From contig NC_056044.1 in NCBI RefSeq assembly GCF_004379255.2, forward strand, positions 2,629,001-2,693,000: a stretch of DNA of 64,000 nt, read 5' to 3'. Of this stretch, positions 23,467-34,103 are shown piece by piece. Source of the DNA: Salvia splendens. Lineage: Eukaryota > Streptophyta > Magnoliopsida > Lamiales > Lamiaceae. The first letter of the stretch is position 1, and every line of letters starts with the position of its first letter. Position numbers and translations under genes: made by a program. A model generated the notes under the pieces. It was not told the DNA's origin. It saw only the letters and a program-made list of their open reading frames with translations, and made no database searches.

Positions 23467-23799
23467 TTACTGTAAAATCCATGGACGATCGCTGCCAATT
23501 TGCCACGACGTAGCCGAGGGAGGCGAGCCATGCGACACCCAGAATGACGTCGATGTTCCGGAGGGGAAAACGTAGCAAGACACCACAAATTCCTCATTCT
23601 CCAATGTTAGCGACACGTCCCTGCAAATTCCCGATGCACGACGTGTGGAGCCGTCGCCCAGTACCACCGAGTAGGGTGAAGTAGGGGTAACTGGCAGCTG
23701 GAGCCGCTGGGCGCACTGCTCAAATATGAAACAGTAGTTGGCGCCGATATCGACCATCACCTTAACCTGTTGTGAAGAAATTCTCCCAAATAATTTCAT
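23467..23799 (-). pseudogene. Chromovirus aspartic protease region
   Basis: The retroviral-type aspartic protease processes the polyprotein. The active-site segment reads VMVDIGANYCFI; the family norm is D-S/T-G, so the Ser/Thr is replaced by Ile. It is followed by VVLGDGSTRRASGIC, which fits the rest of the fold. Frame changes lie on both sides. Confidence 0.75.
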
Positions 23800-23920
23800 C
23801 GTATTGTCGTGTCCAGGCCGTTCAGGGACAGAATAGAAAGTTGCGGTTCAGCCCCGATTTCCCACACTTCAGATTCCTCGGTCTCAGAGTCCGCGGCCAA
23901 ATCTTCGTTCTCCTCGCAGA

Positions 23921-24922
23921 TCAGGACGTTGAGAGTCTTGGGGGGCATCTATGGGCCGGTCCGAACTTCAGCCCGCACTTGACACAGGTACCTGCTGCAA
24001 TGTGCCGCCTATATTCCTCCGGAGACACGTTCTGGAAACGTTTCGATACCGGCTTCAACGAGGCCGCTGAGTAAGAGGGGGTTTGGGAGTACCCCTTTGT
24101 GACAGAACGGGTTGAGTGAGTTGTATACGGGTGTGCCTGGGTGGGTGATTGGGAAGGCGCAGGTCGCTGGGGCTGGGTGGACGCCATCAAGTCTATATCC
24201 AGCGCCAATTCGACCGCATCCTCATAGGTAGTGATTTTGGAGGCCTTCATTTGTAGACGGACCTTCGGGCGGAGTGCTGCCATGAAGAATCCCAAGTACT
24301 GCTGACACGAGATGTCCGGAACCTGCGCGAGGCATGCCTCAAAAACCGCCACGAATTCTGTCAGAGAGCCAGTGTGGCGGACTGCGGCGAATGCTTCATA
24401 CTCATTTAAAGCCCCAGTGCCGCCAAAACGTTTCATCAACTCCCTTGCGAAGCGAGCCCACGTCAGATCCGGAACCCGATGTCGCATCAACTGGTACCAA
24501 GGGAGGGCAGCGCCTGCCAAGGCCACCATTGTGATGCCAACCTGGTCCTCGGAAGAGGTTCCCGAGATCAAAAAGTATTGCTCCGCCCGTGCAAGTCATG
24601 CGAGGGTGTCCGAGCCATCAAAGGTGGGCATGGGCGACGCCGAAGCCCCACCAGTGGTTGCCTTCTTTGACCCCTGATCCGCTGAGGTGGATCCGTCGTC
24701 GGGGTTGGAAGTGTCCTTGAGTTTCAGTGAAGCGAAACCCGCGCGCATCTCCTGGAGCATGGCGCTCAGTTCTGTTCGTACCTCTGTCACCTGATCATCA
24801 GTGCGGCGGAACTGGGCATTCAGCTCCTTCACTGCCGCATCCAACAGGAGTCTACCCTGCTGCAAATCCTCCGTCGCCTTCTCCAATTCATCCAGTCGCG
24901 TGTCCGCTCGAGAGTTCACCAT
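23921..24922 (-). pseudogene. Chromovirus gag, one internal stop
   Basis: Gag forms the particle and binds RNA. Residues 1-60 from the ATG at 24922 are a predicted coiled coil (LDELEKATEDLQQGRLLLD). A single TGA at 24596-24598 falls in the conserved ...DTLA-W-ARAEQYF region, where the family normally has Trp. The frame then stays open through the retrotransposon gag domain (PWYQLMRHRVPDLTWARFA, RFGGTGALNEYEAF) to a zinc knuckle, CVKCGLKFGPAHRC. A one-base frameshift near 23950, in a run of C, follows. Confidence 0.85.
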
Positions 24923-24923
24923 C

Positions 24924-25315
24924 GTTCACCGCACCAATTGTTAGGAGTGAAAGGCGGATGGAAGTCAGGGAGCACGAGTTATGCTCTCCTGATTGTCACT
25001 AATCAAACCACCAGCTGCAACTACAGATAAAGAGGGGAACGATCACTTTTATTGAAGAGAATATAGAGAAATAACAATCCACCGCAGAGGCCTACGACCA
25101 AGTTGTCCAAAACAATTGATCTATCTCCCTAGCTTACACTTATTTATACTGTAAAGTAAATAACTAGAATGCATAAAAATAGGAACTCCATGATTTACTC
25201 AATCTACTCCTCGATCTGCTGCTTCACCGCGCCTGCTTCCTTGATTTTCTCGCTTTCCCCAACTGCCTTCCTACTTCCTCGGCGGCTGTATAACTTCCAA
25301 CCGTTGACCGTATCA
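24924..25315 (-). repeat. Chromovirus 5' LTR and primer-binding-like site
   Basis: On the minus strand the LTR starts TGATACGGTCAACGGTTGG at 25315 and ends CACTCCTAACA at 24939 (377 bp). It is followed directly by ATTGGTGCGGTGAAC, the expected position of the primer-binding site. AATAAA near 25050 on the minus strand may be the polyadenylation signal. The start matches the 22-bp remnant at 20219-20241. Confidence 0.75.
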
Positions 25316-25720
25316 TGGGCCTGGAAATTGGTTCCGTTTATCCTCATCCTCCATAGCCACTTGCAAGGCTATCTGGTCTTGAACCTCCAGAAGCCCTGTC
25401 AATATTTCTTCCAGGACTATGTGACTCAAGCATATTGACACTGGAAACCATCAATACATCTGTTACGTCTGAATTAATTTCAAATCCTTCTTGAAGATCA
25501 GGGCATTACTCCATGAATTTAAGAAGGAAATCTCAGAATTCGAAGACTGAAGGGAAAAAAGGCTTAGATTTAGTCAGAGGAGGTTTCTCCCTTGGCAGGT
25601 CATTCTCTCTAGAGATTTCAGAGGATGTCTGCTTCATGTTAATGCTTGATGATTCTACAATGCTCTCTGCATAGATCACAACATCTTTCTTGTCCACATG
25701 ACCCTTGTACGTCATTTAAA
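25316..25720 (-). pseudogene. eIF4G-like: eIF4G fragment, unit B
   Basis: Only the segment upstream of MIF4G survives. 25715-25533 reads YKGHVDKKDVVIYAESIV and NDLPREKPPLTKSKP, as in the linker of plant eIF4G, then frames shift. Everything downstream was removed at the chromovirus border. It is closer in wording to unit C than to unit A at several bases (for example GGAAATTGGTTCC). Confidence 0.8.
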
Positions 25721-26815
25721 GATAATGATTCCTTGGAAGTTTCGCATGCGAAATGAGTTCTAGGCAACATAGATTTTGTGTTAACTGCTTCAGCTTCCAA
25801 GGATCGAGAAATCAAACTTGAGAGCGAGGGTGTTTACCTGCCAACCGCTAAATAATTGCGTAATCCCGGCTCATAAATCATGAAAAACATTCACAACTTG
25901 GACAGTACTTATAACTGGATAAACAAACAGACATATCATTCCTGATCCTGCTGGCCGGGATTGAGTAAGTACATCTTTAAATAAACCAGGCACTGCTATT
26001 CATTTCTTGCATACTAGCGGAGCTTTTTATTTTAATAATTATGCAGAATCATCCATAGGAACGAAAGCAGGAGCCTTCCAAATATTTTCAATATGTAACA
26101 ATTGAATATTTCCATAGACTTCACCAAAACTCGATGATGATAAAGATTTTAGAGCAAAAAAAAACAGAGATTTTTTACTAACTACAATATTCAGTGTTGA
26201 CCAAATTACGACAACATGTAGAGGTCCAAGCTCAGCAAAGCTTGCCTCAAAGATCAACATGTATTACATCCTAAAACACCACCACAAAAATTTTAAAGTT
26301 AGCATGGTGATGAGAGAATAAAGTTGAGAATCTTGAACGAGTAGGAAAAATGTGTATCTAGAAGACTCGTTTGCTTCATTTGTTTGCTGCAAGAAGCAAT
26401 GTTTGCTTCTATGTTGTAGATTCTTCTCTTTACAACAGGCAAACTAGAATTTATTTAAGTTAAATCTACTAAGTATGTCCTAATAGATTTATTGAATAGC
26501 CATTGTGTAGTTTCCTCCATTTCTGTGGTGCCAAAACCATGGCAATGAAGGCAGCAAACAGATGGAGAGACATACAGAGTAATTAAAGAAATCAACTCTC
26601 TCTTTATAAATCAGATACAGAGCAACTAAAAAGGTAAATTCCTAAAACTAGAGTTGATCTCCAAGAATTAAAGGACGATCATATATAGATAGAAAATGCA
26701 CCCACCATACAAAGTAATAGAGAATCAAAATACAGAAGATGAGTAGGAACCTAATAGAAGATAACATTGTCAAGATAGATAGCCACAAGAAAATTACTAC
26801 ATATTTGATCAAAAT

Positions 26816-27730
26816 CTATGATCCCTTGAGTTTCTTTGAGGGGCTAGCATCGTCAGCATCAGCATCAGCATCAGCATCAGCATCAGCATTAGCATCAGCG
26901 TCAGGATGCTTGGTGGATGACTGAAGCTTCATTCCAATATATTGAATGAGATGCTGAGTCAAACGATCTGCCCACAAATTTCCGTCGACCTTGCAGAGAG
27001 AAAGGAGCGTTAGTGCGAAGTCCCGGAAGACGGGAAACCATATACGTAAAGGACCATCCTTTAGGAGGGATAAGGCAGCCTGATCATGATGATCATGCTC
27101 AATAGATTGAACCTTGGTTATCAAGTATAGAGCTAAATCAACATTAAAATCATCGGGCCAGTCTGCTCGCACATTGTACATATCCCTCACCCTTGATACA
27201 CACATCTTAGATGTGATTTTGACATATCTATCCCCAGGGCGCAGCTGATCGGCAACCCAAGAACGATTTGGTGTTTCACCAGATTTTCTGCCCAAAAAAA
27301 ACAAGAGATAATGAGAGAGATGGCCAATTATGTGAGGCCGATTTGAGCTTTGACGGGGAGGAAGCAAGAGATAATGAGAGAGGTGTGTAAATTAGTTATA
27401 ATTGGATTAAACCTTTTACGAGGGAGAGGGAGGGGCGGGTTTCTGGCGGCGGCGGAACCCTTCGCATCCACTCTGCAGGGGAAAGTAAGAGATGAGAGAG
27501 ATGGGTATGTAAACGTTAAGGGAAAGGCATCGCCGATTTGACCTTTGACGACGGGGAGGGAGGGGCGGTTTTCTGGCGGCGGCGGAGGCCTTCTCTTCCA
27601 TTCTGCACAAAAAAAAGAGAAGAGAGAGAGGGTGAGAGGGAGATAGGTATGTGAAGGTAGGGTAGAAGACCAATTTGACCTTTGACGACGGGGAGGAAGG
27701 GGTGGTTTTCTGGCGGAGCCCTTTTCCATT
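26816..27730 (-). pseudogene. Unrecognised multi-exon gene copy, unit B
   Basis: It has the same structure as in unit A: a first ATG near 27730, repeated Pro/Arg-module exons, and a terminal exon 27287-26816 beginning KSGETPNRSWVADQL and ending SPSKKLKGS. The acidic Asp-Ala repeat is expanded (eight or so Asp-Ala pairs, with one Asn) compared with A, C and E. The terminal exon is open. Function and expression are unknown. Confidence 0.5.
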
Positions 27731-27783
27731 AGCGTCAGATATTTGGGGAACGGAAACGCAGCAGCTATTGGGTTTGTGATTAT

Positions 27784-28109
27784 CAAATACTACTCCCTCT
27801 TTACAGTGTCCATATTTTATTTCTATCAATCCCTAAGAAGGAATATGCATTGGGCTGGATAAATTTAACTGGTGAGTTGGGCCTTTTTTGAAAATAATCC
27901 TGCTACAAAACATGGGTTTAAAATGACCCAATCCATTTCAAACCCACCTACAAAACATGCCCTTAATTTTTTATTTTACTTAACTTTTTGCTGTGTTACC
28001 TTATTTATCACTTTTTAATTGTGCATCAACTTGTACGGAGTAGTATTTTCAATTCGTTATCCGTCCACTAACAAGATGATTGGGCTAAGAAATTGGTGCG
28101 CCAACTGAA
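27784..28109. repeat. 326-bp block, second copy of 18139-18472
   Basis: This lies directly after unit B. It begins CAAATACTACTCCCTCTTT and ends GCGCCAACTGAA. It differs from the copy at 18139 by few substitutions and an 8-base-scale deletion near AACATGGGTTTA. Confidence 0.8.
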
Positions 28110-28372
28110 CGAGGGCCACCCGTCTGAGTGAAACCTTCTGGACTCCGAATGCATGTGCCATGATACCCGGTCGGGTGACGTGCTAAATATGGGTCACCCG
28201 TCCGGGTGCGTCCTCCGTGGCCGCTGCTAAGACGTTCTTCGCTGCCGGCACGACGGACTTCAATGACTCTTCTTGCATCGCCTTCTGAATGAAACTAGAA
28301 AGACTCTCTTGTAGACCGTCATGGACCTAGTCACGGGCCGTCCGTCCATCATCAATAAGTTCGTATCATCTA
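28110..28372. other. GC-richer spacer before the copia element
   Basis: Contains ACCCGGTCGGGTG and CACCCGTCCGGGTG phrases. No gene or transposon end was assigned. Together with 33241 onward it formed the target of the copia insertion. Confidence 0.4.
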
Positions 28373-28748
28373 TGTGAGATGGAATCCACGAGCTCAACTG
28401 AATTGCAAGAGAGAATATGTGAGCACAACTGCATGGATCAAGAAAGAGCCCTTGTTGATCATAACCGTTGGAAGCTCTTTGCTTTTTTCAGTTTAGTTTG
28501 TTGTAACTTCTAGTGTAGCTCAATAGTTTGTTGAGAGCAGTTGTGGTGTATTCACTTAGTTATATCTATACTACTTCTTCATGAAGTTAGTAACAGATTC
28601 GAGTGTATCAAGTTCCAAAAGTTGAATAAGAGTTTTTCATTTTGTTTTCTTAAGTTTGAGTGTTACTCCATACATTTCACAAATCAAGTTCTTCGTTCAT
28701 TCTTGTAATCCTAGTTTGTTCTTGCTGATCTTTCTTGATTCTATAACA
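28373..28748 (+). repeat. Copia 5' LTR
   Basis: TG...CA ends, 376 bp, same length as the 3' LTR. The following bases, AGTGGCACCGTCCGGTGGG, occupy the primer-binding position but do not read as the usual initiator-Met complement (TGGTATCAGAGC). Confidence 0.95.
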
Positions 28749-28853
28749 AGTGGCACCGTCCGGTGGGAAAATAAGAACAAAGCTTGGGCGATTGCAATTG
28801 GTTTCTGGTTGTTTTGAGGATATTTCTGCTGCTGCACATCATCTGCTTGAAGG

Positions 28854-30050
28854 ATGGCAATGTTAAGACTAGAGGCTGAAAAATTCACTGGTTCCAACGA
28901 TTTTGGACTTTGGCGAATGAAAATCCGTTATGTTGATCCAGCAGGGGTTGTCTGCTGCACTCGAAAAGAAAAAAAGGAAAATGAAAAAGGAAAGGCCGAG
29001 CTGGACGAGAAGGCTGCAGCCAAGTTGGCAGAAATTCAAGCAAAGGCTCATAGTGTTGTGATCCTGTGTTTAGACGATAAAGCCCTTCAAGAAGTGGCTA
29101 AGGAGACCACTGCCGCAAACATTATAGCCAAGTTGGAGAGTCTTTATTTGACTCGATCTCTGGCGAATAGGCTGTGCATGAAGCAGAGGTTGTATGCCTA
29201 TAAGTTCCAGGAAGACAAGGGAAATTGTGAATAGATGGAGGAGTTTTCCAAGATGATTGATGATCTTGAAAATATATATGTTAATATAGGAGATGAAGAT
29301 CAAGCCATCTTGTTGCTCACTGCTTTACCGAAGAGTTTTGATCATCTTCATGATGCCATGGTGTATGGGAGGGAGAAAACCATCACCTTATCATAAGTGA
29401 AGGCTGCATCGAGAGCAAAGGAATTTCAGAAAGGTGCTTCAAGATCTCAAGAAAGTGCAGCTGAAAGCTTACACATTAAGAAGTTCAAGAAGCCTAAGCC
29501 CAAGAAGAAATTTGAGATTGCTAAGGCCTCGAGCTCTGAAGTAAAGGAGACAAGATCATGTCACTGGTGCAAGAAATCAGGACACCTCAAAAAGGACTGC
29601 TTTGCTTGGAAAAAGAAGCAGGCATCTGAGGGGAAAAATCATAACAATGCAGATTGTGTGGAGGACAGAGAGCTTCCAGAAATTATGAATGTAATGGATG
29701 GTAGAGTAAGCGGATCTTGGATAATGGATTCGGGGTGTAGCTTTCATATGTGTCCACATGAGCATTGGTTCCAAGATTTGAGTCCTGCTACTGGAACTGT
29801 GCTCTTAGGGAACAACCAAATCTGCAATGTTAGAGGAATTGGAATGATAAAGTTCAAGATGATGGATGGATCTGTGAAATTGCTCAGTGATGTGAGGTAT
29901 ATTCCTGAGATCAAAAGGAATCTCATATCACTAGGCTTGCCGGAAGTAAAGGGGTTCTCATTTTCTTCTATTGAAGGTAAAATGATGATCAAGAAAGGTG
30001 ATCAAATAGTCATAACTGCAGAAAGAAGAAACAGTCTGTACATCTGCTAG
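28854..30050 (+). pseudogene. Copia gag-protease region
   Basis: Gag starts at the ATG at 28854 (LRLEAEKFTGSNDFGLWRMK). The frame is interrupted by TAG at 29232 and TAA at 29394 but is otherwise continuous. A zinc knuckle CHWCKKSGHLKKDC lies near 29555. The aspartic protease follows with an intact WIMDSGCSFHM active site near 29715 and RNLISLGLPE near its end. Stop at 30048, after which integrase continues in another frame. Confidence 0.9.
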
Positions 30051-30058
30051 GAAAGGTT

Positions 30059-30998
30059 GTGATTGGTGACTCAAATTCTGTGGCTGCTGAAAATTTGAAG
30101 CTATGGCATCTACGGTTGGGACATCCTGCTGAAGGAAGCCTAAAAGAACTAGCCAAGAAAGGTCTTATTTCTGGAGATACATCAAGCAACCTTGGTTCCT
30201 GTGAGCAGTGTATCTTGAGCAAAGCAAAGAAGAAGCCATTTCCATATGGTATTCATTCCTCCACATCTCCTTTAGAGTATATCCGTAGTGACTTATGGGG
30301 GCCAGCTCCAGTAACTACTCTTGGTGGAGGGAAGTACTATCTGGCAATTGTTGATGATTATTCAAGGAAGCTATGGGTTTATATTCTAAAAGAAAAGTCA
30401 AACACATTCTCAAAGTTCAAGAATTGGTGCATGGAGGTAGAGCTTGAAAAAGGCTGTAAGGTAAAGTGTCTGAGGACAGACAATGGCATGGAGTTTCTTT
30501 TAAGAGAATTTGATGAGTTTTGTAAGGAGGAAGGAATTAAGCGACATAGAACAGTGTCCTCAAATCCCCAACAAAATGGGGTTGTTAAAAGGATGAACCG
30601 AACAATCTTGGAAAGAGTTAGGTGTCTCCTCTTTGCATCTGGTTTGAGCAGTAAATTTTGGGGAGAAGCAGTCTGTACTGCTGCACATCTCATCAACAAA
30701 TGTCCCTCTACTAGTCTAAAGTCAGAAACACCAGATTATAGGTGGTTTCAGACTCATGGTGACTATTCAAAGTTCAGGCCTTCGGCTGTGCAGCATATGC
30801 TCATGACAGAAAGAGTAAGCTTGAGCCTCGAGCAATCAAGTGTGTGATGCTGGGGTATCAGAAGGGAGTGAAATGTTATAGGCTATGGTGTGTTGAGCCT
30901 GGTAATCAAAAGGTTGTCTTGAGTAAGGATGTGGTTTTCATCGAAGATCAGATGCCTTACTTGAGCAAGGGAAAGCAAAAAGAGGAAATCCCAGTGAC
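30059..30998 (+). pseudogene. Copia integrase, catalytic Glu replaced
   Basis: The GAG-pre-integrase motif LWHLRLGHPAEGSLKEL comes first, then the zinc site CEQCILSKAKK. The integrase core has DLWGPAP (first Asp) and RTDNGMEF (second Asp). The segment that normally carries the catalytic Glu reads PQQNGVVKRMNRTILE: codon 30587-30589 is AAA (Lys) where the family has Glu. A single G-to-A change would explain it. The frame breaks near 30770-30850, and the C-terminal part continues in other frames to 30998. Confidence 0.85.
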
Positions 30999-32190
30999 AT
31001 GTTTGAGGTGGAGTTAGGGAAACTGAGGCTAAATTCACCTGAAGATACTAGTGATTCAGAGAGTGGTGATCAGCAAGAATCCATAAATTTAGATCAAGGT
31101 AGAGCAGATCCTCAATCTACTGATAGCAGCCTAAGCAACTACCAACTTGCAAGAGATAGAGTGAGGAGAGTAAATGTAAAGAAACCAGCTCGATATTTTG
31201 AAGCAGATGTGGTATACTATGCATTGTGTGCTGCTGAAAATCTGGAGTATGTTGATCATCTGTCTTACAAAGAAGCAATGGTAAGCAATGACAGAGAGAG
31301 ATGGATAAAGGCTATGAATGAAGAGATGGACTCCTTACTCAAGAATAATACTTGGGTTCTTGTGGATAAAAACAATCTGAAGCAAGAATCTAAGGATAGG
31401 AAGCTCAGTAAGTGGATCTTCAAGAAAAAGGTTGAGACAACAGATAAAGACAGAATCAAGTTTAAGGCTCGTTTGGTAGCTAGAGGCTTTACACAGGAGG
31501 AATGTATTGATTTCAACGAAGTCTTTGCTCCAGTTGTAAAGCACACCTCAATAAGGATTCTACTTGCTGTTGCAAACTATAGAAACTGGGAATTGCAGCA
31601 ACTTGATGTCAAAACTGCATTCCTTAATGGGGATCTTGAGGAGACTATTTTTATGGGCCAGCCTGAGGGTTATATAAAGGAAGGAGAGGAAAACAAAATC
31701 TGCATGTTGAAGAAGAGTTTATATGGCTTAAAACAAAGCCCAAGGCAGTGGAACAAGAAGTTCAATGAGCAGATGATCATTCATGGTTTTCTCAGATCTG
31801 AGTATGATGATTGCATATATATTAAGAAGAAGGGAAATACTCCAGTAGCATACCTCCTGCTCTACGTAGATGATATGCTACTAGCTGGACCATCTTTGGA
31901 TGAAATAAAAGGGATCAAAGCTGACTTGTAGAAAAGTTTTGAAATGAAAGACTTGGGTGAAGCTAGAAGGATTCTGGGGATGAATATCTTGAGAGATAGG
32001 AGCAAGAAGTTACTGTAGCTATCTCAGTCAGATTATATTGAGAAAGTCTTGAAGAAGTTTAATATGGAAAATGCTAAGGCAGCTTCTACTCCTCTGTCAC
32101 AAAGCTTCAAACTGTCAAAGGAGCAGTCTCCAAGAACTGAGGAAAAAAGCTTTGGAGATGAAGTCAAATCCCTTATTCGAATATTGTTGG
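30999..32190 (+). pseudogene. Copia reverse transcriptase
   Basis: It contains W-KAMNEEMDSLLKNNTW, KARLVARGFTQ, FAPVVKHTSIR, QLDVKTAFLNGDL and the active site LLYVDDMLLA, all intact. TAG at 31929, a second stop near 32017 and a frameshift near 32160-32198 separate it from RNase H. Confidence 0.9.
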
Positions 32191-32197
32191 GAGCATA

Positions 32198-32806
32198 ATG
32201 TATACCATGATTTGTACAAGGCCAGACCTTGCACATGCTATCTCAGTCACTAGTAGATACATGGCTGATCCGGGAAAGGAGCACTGGAATGCGCTCAAGT
32301 GGACTCTCAGGTATTTGAAGAGCTCCAGAAGATGTGGGATCTTGTTTAAAGGAAGTCATAAGGAGGGTGAGGAAGCTGTTCAAGGGTATTGTGATTCTGA
32401 CTACGCAACCAATCTGGACAATAGAAAGTCTCAGTCCGGATACTTGTTTACCCTATATGGTGCTGTCATAAGTTGGAAATCCAGCCTACAAAGTGTTGTT
32501 GCGTTATCAACAACAGAAGCTGAATATATTGCACTCACATCAGCCGTGCAAGAAAGCTTTTGGATCCAAGGTGTGATCTCTGATTTTGGGATCAGTCAAA
32601 CAACTATGGTTATTTTCTGTGACAGTAGTTCTGCTATATGTTTGGCTCGATATCAGTTTTTCCATAAGCGGAGCAAGCATATAGACATCCGTCTACATTT
32701 CATCAGGGAAGAGATTGATAAGGGAACAGTGAAGGTTGTGAAGATAAGCACCTTGGACAATCCGGCAGATATGTTAACAAAATGTCTTGGCAAAGACAAG
32801 TTTTAG
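32198..32806 (+). pseudogene. Copia RNase H
   Basis: This domain degrades the RNA strand during cDNA synthesis. It shows GYCDSDYA, LSTTEAEYIAL and FCDSSSAICLA, the conserved acidic residues, and ends with HIDIRLHFIRE and DMLTKCLGK. The frame is open to the natural stop. It is separated from RT by a frameshift. Confidence 0.9.
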
Positions 32807-32849
32807 TATTGCAAGGATTTGGTCAGTTTGTGCAGTGAAGGAGCTGTGG

Positions 32850-33240
32850 CTTCAGGTGGAGAATTGTGAGATGGAATCCACGAGCTCAACTGAATTGCAA
32901 GAGAGAATATGTGAGCACAACTGCATGGATCAAGAAAGAGCCGTTGTTGATCATAACCGTTGGAAGCTCTTTGCTTTTTTCAATTTAGTTTGTTGTAACT
33001 TCTAGTGTAGCTCAATAGTTTGTTGAGAGCAGTTGTGGTGTATTCACTCAGCTACATATATACTACTTCTTCATGAAGTTAGTAACAGATTCGAGTGTAT
33101 CAAGTTCCAAAAGTTGAATAAGAGTTTTTCATTTTGTTTTCTCAAGTTTGAGTGTTACTCCATACATTTCACAAATCAAGTTCTTCGTTCATTCTTGCAA
33201 TCCTAGTATGTTCTTGCTGATCTTTCTTGATTCTATAACA
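32850..33240 (+). repeat. Copia polypurine tract and 3' LTR
   Basis: AGGTGGAGAAT (about 32854-32864) lies directly before TGTGAGATGG at 32865 and fits the copia polypurine tract. The LTR runs to 33240. Confidence 0.9.
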
Positions 33241-33424
33241 ATCTAGCCTCTAACCACATAATTTTGAGTAGCGTACACTACTCATATATTATCAATAAAG
33301 CTTCAACCCGCACGTCAGGAAACTCAAATCCTCAATCAATATTCTTAATTTCACATTATTTTTGTCTCAATATAAAAATTGACTTATTGACAAAAGTCAA
33401 TATTTTTTTATTTTTACATTAATA

Positions 33425-33603
33425 CTCCCTCCGTCCCGGGCTACTCGCTCATTTCCTTTTCGGCTCGGAGATTAAGGAATGAGTGTATAGGAAAGTCAAA
33501 AATGACGGCTGTAGGTGAAATTTTTTACTAAAAATGGAAAGAGTGCAAGTAACTTGGGACGCCCAAAAAGGAAATAAGTGCGAGTAGTGCGGGACGGAGG
33601 GAG
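33425..33603. mobile_element. Stowaway-like MITE, 179 bp, TSD TA
   Basis: Ends CTCCCTCCGTCCCGGGCTACTCGC and its inverse GCGAGTAGTGCGGGACGGAGGGAG. TA is at 33423-33424 and 33604-33605. Confidence 0.9.
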
Positions 33604-33605
33604 TA

Positions 33606-34095
33606 CTACTATTTTATATCAGCCGGTAAAAATGAGTTTAGGATATTGAATTTACACTTCTGAACTATATAGTGGAGTACTCCTTATACTAATATGAAGT
33701 AAAGTATTTAGTCAAAGAGAATTAATGTGGGTCCTATTTTTAAAGTATTAATTTTATAATAAAATGTGAGTGAGAATATGTAAGTGGAATGTGAGGTCCA
33801 TTAACAAAAATATTAAAAGTGAAATGCGACAAATTTTATAGGACGGACAGAAATGAAAAAATGTAACAAAATTCTGGACGGATGGAGTACTACTAGCGAA
33901 TTAAACATACCAATAAAATGAGTAAAATTGGAGCGTCAATTCTAATTACCAGATAATAATGCTAACGGGACTCTCAAACGTTACCCCCAAATAATTTGAC
34001 TTACTATATTATTGAGAAGAATTTTACTAATAGCGTCCGTACCCTAACGGTAGTGAAGCCATTCCACGCAGTGTATTCCTGAGAGTGAGACCTCC
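33606..34095. other. AT-rich spacer with a MITE relic
   Basis: Around 33840-33892 the phrases GGACGGACAGAAATG and TCTGGACGGATGGAGTA are Stowaway-like right ends without matching left ends. No gene is seen. Confidence 0.4.
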
Positions 34096-34103
34096 TTGTC
34101 ACT

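Larger units (their letters stand above)
20219..25315 (-). mobile_element. Ty3/gypsy chromovirus, 3' LTR almost entirely deleted
   Basis: Reading on the minus strand, the order is a 5' LTR (25315-24939), a primer-binding-like site, gag, protease, reverse transcriptase, RNase H, integrase and a chromodomain. Only about 22 bp of the 3' LTR remain (20241-20219, TGATACGGTCAACGGCTGG). The chromodomain and domain order identify a chromovirus. Several frameshifts, stops and internal duplications make it defective. The 5' LTR end abuts eIF4G sequence of unit B, and the other end abuts the Harbinger relic. No TSD can be checked because the left flank was deleted. Confidence 0.9.
25316..27783. repeat. 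Repeated unit B (partial)
   Basis: This is colinear with 8447-10860 of unit A and 57157-59600 of unit C. It starts abruptly at GGGCCTGGAAATTGG next to the chromovirus LTR. It ends where the 334-bp block 27784-28109 begins. The left two thirds of the unit (BCAT and most of eIF4G) are missing. Confidence 0.9.
28373..33240 (+). mobile_element. Ty1/copia LTR retrotransposon, complete structure, TSD ATCTA
   Basis: Two 376-bp LTRs (28373-28748 and 32865-33240) both run TGTGAGATGGAATCC to TTCTATAACA. ATCTA flanks the element at 28368-28372 and 33241-33245. The internal order is gag, protease, integrase, RT, RNase H, which defines copia. I count nine mismatches between the LTRs (about 2.4%), so the insertion is fairly young. 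Coding regions carry stops, frameshifts and a changed integrase catalytic residue. The RNase H and RT wording (GKEHWNALKW, LLYVDDM) is typical of the Tnt1/Tork side of the family; lineage is a tentative call. Confidence 0.95.
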
